DNA from: Klebsormidium nitens
Lineage: Eukaryota > Streptophyta > Klebsormidiophyceae > Klebsormidiales > Klebsormidiaceae
Assembly: GCA_000708835.1 (NCBI GenBank)
Contig: DF237552.1
Span: forward strand, 1-52,976
Direction of reading: 5' to 3'
DNA: 52,976 bases
Of this stretch, positions 12,037-21,509 are shown in pieces. The translations under genes and the position numbers were made by a program. Under the pieces are notes generated by a model, which was not told the DNA's origin, ran no database searches, and saw nothing but the letters and a program-made list of their open reading frames with translations. Position 1 is the stretch's first letter, and every line of letters starts with the position of its first letter.

Positions 12037-12421
12037 GCCAAACCGGCGGCCCAGGTTGCTCATACATGGTGCAGGCCTGCATGACTCTTGTTGGAAGCGT
12101 TAATCACGCTCTCTCTAGGCTCTAGACGTCTGGATGCAATTTCAGTGTATATTGCTTCAAGCTCATTGCTAATTCTCAAAGTTGTCAGTGTCTAAATCAC
12201 AACAGTATGTACGTAGCTGGCGGTGCCAAACCGGCGGCCCAGGTTGCTCATACATGGTGCAGGCCAATTGCATGACTCCTGTTGGAAGTGTTAATCACGC
12301 TCTCTCTAGGCTCTAGACGTCTGGATGCATTTTCAGTGTAGATTGCTTCAAGCTCATTGCTAATTTTCATGCAAAGTTGTCAGTGTCAATTACAACAGCG
12401 GTATGTAAATAGCTGGCGGTT
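12037..12421. repeat. Tandem duplication, two units of about 188-197 bp
   Basis: A unit starting GCCAAACCGGCGGCCCAGG at 12037 is followed head-to-tail by a second copy at 12225. Both include a TCTAGACGTCTGGATGCA block and finish near AGCTGGCGGT. By eye the copies are over 90 percent identical, with small indels such as an extra AATT and CATG in copy two, so the duplication is fairly recent. No gene lies in the unit. Confidence 0.9.
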
Positions 12422-13179
12422 GAGCGGATTACGCACTCTAATTAGTATGCCTTGAATATCATCATTACATGATGACCGTCGACACCATGTGTGCACACAT
12501 GTAATCCAATGATATGCATGCAAACGTTACACAAGCAACCTACGGTGGGTATGGGCGGTATCGATCGCGCGACGAACCGGTCACGAAAATGTGTCACCGG
12601 TGTCACGCGTCGCGACAAATTATGTACGCATTTGACGACCGTACTCGGCGGTACTTAAGAATCAGGTCCGAGTTCATGAATTGCAAAATTTCTGACAACT
12701 CGAACTCCGTACTCTTCGGCGGTACGGTACCGTCGCGCGAGGCCCGAGTCTGCGGGTCCGTAAAATTTCAAATTTATGGTCTTCGTCGGCACTTCCGACT
12801 CGAACCAATTAGGAGTACCGCGGTACCTAGAATGGAAGAAGAGTGCACGAAGCTGAAAGACTAGTGTAAGAGAAGGCGCTCTTTCAGCACCAACAATGGC
12901 GGCCAACTTTGCGCCTCCTAAGCAGCTTTTTGCGATTTGTCCCCAACATAACATGGACTTGGAGCTTCAAAGGACCCCCAATGACGCCTTCCCAACATTT
13001 ATTTTTGCTTGTCAGACGTTTCTACATGCTGCATAAGCCTCTCCTTTGAGCCCTATTTTGATGCTTCTTTGAAAGTGTAGATTATAACACTACCTCACGA
13101 TTGCGTGACACCGGCTTACGGCCGAGCAAAATTTTGAGAGTACTGGAACCGTACGTGTAGCGGAAGTCCGAGTCGCCGT

Positions 13180-14084
13180 CAGGGTTTCCCATNNNNNNNN
13201 NNNNNNNNNNNNNNNNNNNNNNNNNNNNNNNNNNNNNNNNNNNNNNNNNNNNNNNNNNNNNNNNNNNNNNNNNNNNNNNNNNNNNNNNNNNNNNNNNNNN
13301 NNNNNNNNNNNNNNNNNNNNNNNNNNNNNNNNNNNNNNNNNNNNNNNNNNNNNNNNNNNNNNNNNNNNNNNNNNNNNNNNNNNNNNNNNNNNNNNNNNNN
13401 NNNNNNNNNNNNNNNNNNNNNNNNNNNNNNNNNNNNNNNNNNNNNNNNNNNNNNNNNNNNNNNNNNNNNNNNNNNNNNNNNNNNNNNNNNNNNNNNNNNN
13501 NNNNNNNNNNNNNNNNNNNNNNNNNNNNNNNNNNNNNNNNNNNNNNNNNNNNNNNNNNNNNNNNNNNNNNNNNNNNNNNNNNNNNNNNNNNNNNNNNNNN
13601 NNNNNNNNNNNNNNNNNNNNNNNNNNNNNNNNNNNNNNNNNNNNNNNNNNNNNNNNNNNNNNNNNNNNNNNNNNNNNNNNNNNNNNNNNNNNNNNNNNNN
13701 NNNNNNNNNNNNNNNNNNNNNNNNNNNNNNNNNNNNNNNNNNNNNNNNNNNNNNNNNNNNNNNNNNNNNNNNNNNNNNNNNNNNNNNNNNNNNNNNNNNN
13801 NNNNNNNNNNNNNNNNNNNNNNNNNNNNNNNNNNNNNNNNNNNNNNNNNNNNNNNNNNNNNNNNNNNNNNNNNNNNNNNNNNNNNNNNNNNNNNNNNNNN
13901 NNNNNNNNNNNNNNNNNNNNNNNNNNNNNNNNNNNGGCACCTACCTATTAGGCTCTGGCTGGCAGGGTCCTGGCAGAGCCGGCTGCAGGGCCGGCCCACA
14001 GCCGGCAGGGTGCCTTCGGCACCGGCCGGGTTGGCAAATCTACCGGCCAGGTCCGCCCCAGCGTGCCGGCTGTGGGAAACCCTG
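13180..14084. mobile_element. hAT-like DNA transposon, interior hidden by assembly gap
   Basis: The left end is CAGGGTTTCCCAT (13180-13192) directly before the N run; the right end finishes TGTGGGAAACCCTG at 14084. These form terminal inverted repeats starting CAGGG, as hAT elements do. The 8-bp direct repeat GTCGCCGT flanks it exactly (13172-13179 and 14085-14092), matching the 8-bp target duplication of hAT transposition. The visible right arm (13936-14084) shares an internal block with the short element at 20849-21066. Whether a transposase lies in the gap is unknown, and the true length is uncertain because of the Ns. Confidence 0.75.
13193..13935. other. Assembly gap (743 Ns)
   Basis: A run of undetermined bases wholly inside the hAT-like element. 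It begins 13 bases after the element's left end, as if a repeat could not be assembled through. Any reading frame across it is meaningless. Confidence 0.99.
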
Positions 14085-14952
14085 GTCGCCGTGACGCGAA
14101 CCGCCGGTATCACTGACAATATTCGATACGCGGCATTATAGTATTGTCGCAAACCGATTCGAAATCGACTCGGCCGGTACCCACCCTAGGTAGCTTGTGT
14201 AGCTTACGTAGTGCAGTCGGACGCGTCATATGCATGCAAATGGCATATAAAAGCTTAGTAGAGCCGCCTATATTGCGCGAGAGAGCGCTTTTACATGATT
14301 CATGATCGGAACGTATACATACAGTTATAACAGCTGTCTATTGTGTATTTGTAATCAAGCCAACTTTAAGGAAGATATAATGTATGAGTATCATATTCTT
14401 GCCCGACTGTAACTTAAGTCCTTTCTAGAGCTAAATATTATCATGTTGTGTAGCACTAGCTCCACCTATCGACACTAGCCCGTCTAGAGCTCTATAGCGC
14501 TTGGAGAATCATGGCTAGCTACCAAGCATATATACACGCCTCCATCCATGACGTAGAGAAGTTCAACAATAATGGCATGCAAGATTCGTAAGGAAACTGA
14601 GAATTACATAGATTGTCCACTTTTGAGTCATGTCTGGACGGTTGGCCTGGAAGAGTTCGGTTCTTACGATTGTGCTGAGAACTTTGTGAGCACAGTTCTC
14701 ATACATGTGCACTTCATGTGCACACCTCTGACGAAACCGCGTCTGTGTCATGAGGGCACATTGGCATTGAACCAGGTCCAGCCAATGATTACCGTCTTTT
14801 CCCCGCTTCGAGTTTGGCACGAGTTGATGGGAGGAGCCCAATGGCTTTTGAGGCAAAGTTCCAAGGATTCCTGCCCTTAAAAAGAAAGCCTGAACGTTGC
14901 TTATGAGTGGCTTCAATCAGAAGTTCAGTTGCCCTACGGGTGAGGGGGCGAA

Positions 14953-17900
14953 TCAGGGGCACTTCCGGTGCACGTATTGTGCCCCGTGCTCTTCGTACCT
15001 GCGACTCCGAACGCGGACGTCCTCAATTCTCTGCTTTGTCAAAACGAACACAGGCAAGACTCGACGAGGTGCGAAACATGCAGAGGAGGAGGGGCTCATC
15101 GCAGCGAAGCATGTCAGCAAAGAGGAGCCGTGGACAGCGTGACAGCATGCCAGGCGCAGAGGCCTCACTCGCTCTTGGAGAGCCACATTTGTTGGAAGGT
15201 CCCCAGGGACGCCAGGATGGAGCCCCCGATCCACACACTGCAACACCAAACATGCGCGCGTCAGAGAAACCGCCTGTCGCTGGCAGCTTATAAGACCCCC
15301 CATCCAAGCAGTCGTGGCCGGAAGTCATCGCCGCCCCTGACGTCGCTCAGGGGGGGCCCGGGGCGGGCATGGGGCAGCGGCAGGTGAGGCGCAGGGTACA
15401 CGCAGTGCAGGGCGCGTACCTGAAGCGCTTCTCCACGTTGATGCTGCTGGCGGTGACTTTGACCTTGGCCGTCTGAGGGGCGATCTGCGCAGCAGGCAGC
15501 ACAGGCCGGCGTCACTGCGGCGCAGTAGCGGTGCAGACGGCATTCACGGCGTCGCAACAAGCCACCAGCAAGCCCAGCTGCTCCCCATCCCCACTGGCGA
15601 CCAGGAGGCCCGCGCAGGGCGGGCGGGCAGCTCGGCGGCGCTCACCTCCTGCACCTCTCTCTCCAGGCGCTCCTTGAACGAGCTGAACAGCGTGGAGCCT
15701 CCCGCCAGCTGCACACGGTCATAGCGCCGCCGGTCAGCACTGGGCCCGGCCGGGCAAGGCGGCCACTGCTGCAGTTCGCGGCCCCCGGACCATGGGAGGG
15801 GCGCGGCAGGAGGTGCGCGGCGGCGCTCACCAGGATGGTGTTGAAGAGCTCGCGCCGGATGTCGACGTCGCACTTGTTGACGCTGTCCAGCACCAGGCTC
15901 GCCACGCCCGCCAGCGGCCCCGCGCCGTCCAGGCCCAGCTCCGCGCCGGCCGGCACGCCCGGGAGGATGCCCGCCGGGTTGAACAGCAGCTCCGGCACCT
16001 TGAAGCGGTCGCTGCCCACCTCGATCACGCTGCACGCACAGGGGGGCCNCAACGCACCGCTCAGGTGGGAGCAAGCGGGAGGCGAGAGCAGAGGAGCACG
16101 CGGCCGCTACAGGGGAGGTCGCGCAGGGCAGAGCCGCAGAGAGTACCACAAACACGGCATCCCGGTGTCACTCAGAGAGGGGCCGGGCGATGGGGGCCCG
16201 GCGAGGCTCACTTCCCGTCAGGGAGCTCGTAGCTGCTGCCCGGCACGTTGGCGTACGCCGCCTCTGCACAGCAGGGCACTGCATCAGCCACGGCAGTTTG
16301 CACGCGGAGCAGCACGGCCACAGCCAAGCAGACTGCCAGCCATGCGAGGCGGGGCGCGGCGCGCTGGTGCAGCAAGCACGACAGGACAGCACACGGATGG
16401 CACTGCGGCCGTGCTTGTCCCCGCCGTCCGGTCGGCCTGGCCGCTGCTGCGCGCTGCCCGCATTGAGGAGTGCGGAAGGGGCCTTACCGTCAAATGCGGC
16501 GTCGGCGACTCGGCAGACGGCCTCCTTGACGTCGGCTGTGATGGCCTGCTGCGAGAACGCTGCGTAGCTGGCCGTCGTCCCGGGGGCAGGCACCGCCACC
16601 GCCTGCACGCACGCACACCCGCGCGCCGCTCAGCCGCACGGCCGGCAGCACCACAACGCACAGGACACTCTCGAGCACGGAGCGCAGACGCGTCTTTGCG
16701 ACCGGCAAACTGGAGGGAGGCCCGGCGGCGGGCCGGAAAAGGCCGTCTTACCTCAAACTCCCCGGGCCGCACTTCCTGTCGCTTGAACGAGTAACGAGGC
16801 CGGACCTGCACACCCGGCACATGCAGCAGGGCCCAGTGTGAGCGGCAAAGCGAGGAGCAGCACGGCAGGCGCAGCGGCAGGCCAGACTGTGGCGTGGCCG
16901 AGCAAGCAGGGCCATCGCAGAAGAGGCCCGCGAAGGCGACAGAGGAGTCCCGGGCCTGCACGGGGGCGGGCTGACCTGCACGCCTTGGTGCTGCAGCAGC
17001 AGCTGGAGGGCGCGCGTCAGCAGGTCGCCGCCCAGGGGCGACCGCAGCACCGACTGCATGCGCAGCAAAGGTGGGTCAGGCGGGCAAGCGGGCGAGCAGA
17101 CGAGCCAGCGACGGGCAGCGGCACACGGAGTCGAGCGGGCAGGCAATCGCTGCCAGGGGAGGTGGGCGCAAGTGTCGGCCCGCGTTCGGCCTGGTGTGCT
17201 GCTGCGGTGCGCTGACCTTGTGCAGGACGAGGCCGTCGTGCACGGCGGCCACGGTGGTGCCGGAGCCGCCGCTGTCCACCACCAGCGACGTGGGCCGCCC
17301 CGACGCAAACGACGTCAGCACCTGCACGCAGCGGCCAGCAAGCAGTCACGGCCGCTCGGAGGAGCAGCGCATGCGACACAGCATACATGCAGCAGCGGAG
17401 GGGGTGGACAGCGTGCGAGTAGCCAGACGGGCGGCCCGACAGACAGGCACGCAGCAGCGCCCAGGTCGGGGTGCTGGGCAGAGGGGGGGCAGCTCACCGC
17501 GTTCTTAGCCAGGAAGAGGGCAGGCGCTCCGTACTTCTCGAACATGAGCTCCACCGTCCTGCAGCGCCACGCAAGAGCGTCAACAGCAGGGCAGCGCAAG
17601 AGAGCCAGGGCGGCCCCGCACGCACAGCCGAGAACGAGGTGGCGCGCGCGGCAGACGGCCCCAGCCACGGGGAGGAGCGATGCTGCACGGCAAGCTCATG
17701 GCGACGCCCCAGCGTCGTTGATTGTTTGGGACGACCCCGGAACGCGGGGGGGTCGGCCCGCGTGCCTTGGAGCGCCTCACTTTTCGCGGACGGCGGGGGT
17801 GTTGTGCGACGGCTCGGCCAGCAGCATGGGGTGCTCCCGGGGGTCCACCTGCAGCCGCTCCCTGCACACACGCAGCAGGCACAGGCAGGGAGGCGCGTCA

Positions 17901-19667
17901 GAGCGCACCAGGACGAGCACAGCAGGATATGGGGCCGCCGAGCGATGGTGCTAGGCAGTCAAAAATATCTTGGGGTGTGCCATCTGCATCATGGCCCTGC
18001 CCCGAAACATCTTCCACTGCCTGGAACTGGGAGGGTGGACGTTAAGCAAAGCGGAATTGGATCGACGTTTGGGAAAAGAGCAACCGAAGAGGTCATGTGA
18101 CAGAATGAAGGATGGAAAAGCTGAGGTCAAGAGCACATGGTGATTTGCAACGAACACGCAAGTTGAAGACAGGAGAGAGGTATGTCCTTTACTACGACCA
18201 GTATCAGCTTGCCGCTGTCAAGAACAGGTCAATCGAGCCGATCCCGTGCTGGCCAGTGGCAGTAAGCCGGGCACAGCTCGCCGGTCGAAGTCTTGGGGCG
18301 GGGTATAGCATGGCCGGCAAGGACGGTATCAGATGCCAAGGTGCCGACTACACGAAGTTCCAGAGGAGTCATCGGTGCTTTGACAAGTGACTTCTCAAGG
18401 CACAGGACCTTAGGATGACCGTTTGGATATACAGGACTTCGATTGAGACGCTGTCTGTGGCTGGGGGTGCGTGCTGTGGCCGCTGTACCTGAGCGCGTGG
18501 TCCCAGAGCGCCTCCAGGACGTCCCAGTCCGCCACCAGGCCCGCCTCCATGCAGGGCACCACCTGCGCCACGCCAGGCCACCCACGCTCAGCCCCGCGCA
18601 GCCTTAGCCACAGCGCAGCCGCTGCTGCGCCGGCGCTGCCAGCATGGGCGCCCACCACCGGACCCCTGACACCGCCTCCGCAGCGCTGTGTGCCCCGCGC
18701 CTGTCTGCCCCTCTCATGCCAATTACATCCGATCCCACATCGTGCATCACAAACCCGGCACTTGACCGACCGCTCTCTTTGCACAGATTTTAGCAGGGGG
18801 CTTTCCAAGAAAGTCGTCTTCCACGAATCCTTCGGAATTTACACGCAGGAAAATGGAAATTGTGCGTTACTAATATTCAAACACAAAAATAGTGGGGACT
18901 GGAGAGTGCTATCACATTCCGCCCTCTTCGTAAGTAAGGAGGACAGCATCGCCAAACCTCACAATGTGCGATTGCTTGGTGATCACGTGGCAGTGCAAGA
19001 TGTGGGACCGTCAATCAATTGGCATGAGCCTGGCTATGCGGCTCACCTCCATGTGGTCCCGCCTGTAGCCCAGCCCCGCTATTCCGGTGTACAGCTTGCG
19101 CGGCGGGGGGTGCGAGCCGTCTGCTGCTGAGGGTGCAGAGCCCCCATCGTTGGCGGGCCCCGCGGGCACCGCCCCCACCACCTGGTCACGCAGCGCAGCA
19201 CCGTCAGGGGGCAAGGGCGAGAGGGGGGGGAGGGGCTACCAGGGGGGGGGACAGCCAGCTGAAGCCGGAACCACAACAGAGGGGAAGAAGCAGCGGAGCA
19301 GCCCTGCCATGTGAAAGCAAGGTAGAAGGAGCCAGGGCGGGCGGCCCCGCATCCTCACCGAGGGGAAGACGGCCTTGGGGGCATCCTCCCCTGCGTAGCC
19401 CGCCTTGCACGTGTGGGAGCCCACATCGACCACGATGGCCGACACCTCATCTGCATACAGCCAAGCAGCAGGGCAGGGCACCTCAGCAAGAGAGCACACA
19501 AGGGGGCAGGGGCAGGCCAGCACAGCAATAGGCGCAGAGGCAGCAGACCAGCCCCTACTCCACCGCCATCACTAGTCCACAGGAGGATCTCCTACTGTGA
19601 CTAGGCGCCACATGCAGTGCCCTGCTGGCAGAGGGGAGGAGCGGGCAGGCGCACCTCCGCCGTACAT
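14953..19667 (-). CDS. ARP4: Actin-related protein 4 (ARP4)
   Basis: Nuclear actin-related subunit of the SWR1, INO80 and NuA4 chromatin complexes. Sixteen coding exons on the minus strand: 19667-19655, 19450-19359, 19181-19047, 18562-18489, 17861-17781, 17558-17498, 17321-17217, 17053-16976, 16805-16752, 16602-16488, 16263-16212, 16029-15831, 15708-15646, 15484-15420, 15237-15169 and 14998-14953. All phases fit, giving 433 aa, close to plant ARP4 (about 440). The first exon codes only MYGG plus one base, and splicing yields the plant-like [20 protein letters not shown]. Other hallmarks are [27 protein letters not shown], the SLVVDSGG nucleotide loop, [36 protein letters not shown] and the end [15 protein letters not shown]. 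One ambiguous base (16049) is intronic. It is closest to plant ARP4, not conventional actin. Confidence 0.96.
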
Positions 19668-20308
19668 GCTGGCAGCAGGGGCGCCCTCCCCAGGAACACA
19701 ACGTGGGGCCAAGAGCAGGCACCGCGCCTGCAAAAGCCACCAGGATATGAAGCGGAAGACCCAACCATATACCCGAGGAAGCAGTGGTGGTGCACCGGGC
19801 GCAGAGCGGCCCCCCGGCATGCGGTTGGGCTTTGACAAATCGCGGATGCAGTGGGCATACCACTGGCCCCACAATGGGCTGTGTCCAGGCTCGGTTGTGT
19901 GCATAGCCAGCAAGGTTCGCGAATAGAGCACCCCTCTCGCATCAAATGGGGCCGCCATGGGGGGCACCATGAGCTGGCTTACCGGCAGTGGAGGCCGCCG
20001 CAAGTGCTCCTAGACTAGAGGCGAGATGTGGCTGCCAGCAGTGGCCCTGGTTCTGGGGAACGGGCCTGCAGGGTGCGGGAGACAGTGGAAGAATTGGCGG
20101 GGGGTTCCTGGACAATGACACAAGCCACGAATGTCTGGTGGTGCGCACCACGGGCACAACCATTACTGGCGACTTGATGAGTATCGACAAGGAGATATGC
20201 AGGAGCGCCTGAGCGAAACGTGCAGCAACATGGGCCACATAGGCCTGGTGTATGGTCCCCAGGACACCCTGGGGCACAGCAATGCTGGCTGGCCAGCGGT
20301 GGCGGGCA

Positions 20309-20476
20309 CGAAAGCACCATGGCTCCAAGAAAAGAATCAAACCAGCCAAATTCCTGCACTGCAAAAGTCCGAATGACCGACCAATCACACGAGGAGGCAT
20401 AAGGCCACAGCAATGGCCTTGACAGGTATGGATCACAGGACACTGCTAGGTTGGCCCGATCCAAGCAACACAACAC
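20309..20476 (-). pseudogene. Possible relic of an MFS anion transporter (PHT4/SLC17-like)
   Basis: On the minus strand a segment after a CAG acceptor reads VLCCLDRANLAVS (20476-20438). Further on, in the same frame and after TTTTGCAG, comes VQEFGWFDSFLGAMVLS (20359-20309). These resemble, in order, the end of membrane helix 1 and the start of helix 2 in PHT4/SLC17-type transporters (D-R-x-N-[LM]-x-V, then E-F-G-W-x-x-x-x-G). No following PGG/motif A or later helices could be placed in the roughly 600 bases left before ARP4, so an intact gene is not possible here. It may be a degenerate fragment or chance similarity. Confidence 0.3.
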
Positions 20477-20848
20477 CTGCTGAAAGCAGCAGCCTGGACA
20501 CAGATGGCACCTGCCGCCACCACTATCAGCTGCCACAGGCCAAAACTGTGCCCAGCACGTAACACCACAATTGTTTTTAGAAGGGATACTTCTTTGTTTG
20601 CCTCACATGCATTGCATGAACAGGAGAGTCTCGAGGCTACACAACATTTTGGCAAGAGAACGTGAACCTGAGAGCATATATGCGCCCCTACATTACCACG
20701 CCCTGGAAAGGCCTTCAGCTGCTGAACCGAGTTTTTATGCAATGGGTACCCCGCCCTTGCAACGCAAAGCGTGCGCAAAGCTGCGAAAGAAAGGGTAGAA
20801 CTTGCATGGAACTTGGTCCAAGCGTTTGTCCTCAAGGCTTGTCCGAAT

Positions 20849-21066
20849 CAGGGTTTCCCACAGCCGGCAACAGAACCTGGACCTGGCCGGCCGAGAAGGG
20901 ACCCCGGCCGGTGCCGAAGGCACCCCGCCGGCTGGCTAGCCGGCTGAAAAGCAGGCAAATAGTGAGCTCAGCCGGCCGGTAGAGCCAAATGTCAGCAACC
21001 GAGCCGACAGAACCGGGGGGCCGCCGGCAACTGGCCGGCCGGGACGAAACTCCGTGGGAAACCCTG
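20849..21066. mobile_element. Short non-autonomous hAT-like element (MITE)
   Basis: A 218-bp element with terminal inverted repeats CAGGGTTTCCCAC at the left and its complement at the right. Flanking 8-bp sequences are GTCCGAAT (20841-20848) and GTCCGGAT (21067-21074), a target duplication with one difference. The interior is rich in GCCGGC and shares the block GGCCGGTGCCGAAGGCACCC, apart from minor changes, with the inverted right arm of the element at 13180-14084. It is too short to encode a transposase. Confidence 0.8.
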
Positions 21067-21509
21067 GTCCGGATCAATGCTGGAAGCAAAATTCTCAGAA
21101 AATTTGATCGCCGAGTTCAAAAGGACCGGCTACTGCGGGTAGCGTCTCCTTGCCGTCCGGTCTGTTCAAGCGCAGCTTGATATTTGAAGGTCCCTCGCGT
21201 ACCGGCGCCTGAGTAGCCGCTTTTCCCAACGTCCGCAAGCTGTGCCAGAAAGATACCTACTGCACGACGGAATTTGTCGCTGCCGCCAAGGGATAATGTT
21301 GACACTTCGGTCCAAGTCATACCTTGCTGATGACATCAAGTTGAAGAAGAGTTGGCTGTGAACTTCCGCAACACTGCTCTCTACTTTCTGTATTACCTAC
21401 TAATACTAATAGGCCTTCAAGCTAATACTTTCCAGATACTCATTGCATTGCAGGAAAGGCGTCAAAAGCACAGCAGGCTTTCCTGAATCTCAGTCACAGC
21501 CGGCGAACT

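Larger units (their letters stand above)
11528..14952. other. Large convergent gap holding repeats, an assembly gap and an AT-rich island
   Basis: About 3.4 kb between the SWIM/RING gene and ARP4, tail to tail. It contains the 188-bp tandem duplication, a CG-rich relic-like patch (about 12530-12860), the hAT-like element with the N gap, and an AT-rich CATGCA-bearing stretch (about 14200-14570). No supported gene. An open minus-strand frame at 11838-12041 with a presequence-like composition lacks an ATG and a recognisable family. Confidence 0.55.
19668..21509. other. Divergent region between ARP4 and CSN4
   Basis: Head-to-head spacer of 1.84 kb. It holds the possible transporter relic (20309-20476, minus) and the short hAT-like element (20849-21066). 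Presumably both promoters lie at its ends. No intact gene is supported, although the minus-strand frame 20015-20536 is open. Confidence 0.55.

Noticed and set aside
11838-12041. Minus-strand frame with a mitochondrial-presequence look
   Set aside because: It has no ATG, no recognisable family and starts at the edge of the tandem duplication; it might be a last exon but no upstream exons were found.
13082-14152. Long minus-strand open frame across the N gap
   Set aside because: The frame is open only because the Ns cannot encode stops.
17058-17954. Long plus-strand open frame of 298 aa
   Set aside because: Antisense shadow of several ARP4 exons and GC-rich introns.
19597-19926. FLGYM...PGGF-like stretch on the minus strand as a further MFS exon
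   Set aside because: The spacing between the GY and PGG parts does not match the transporter motif and the adjoining residues are unrelated; likely chance.
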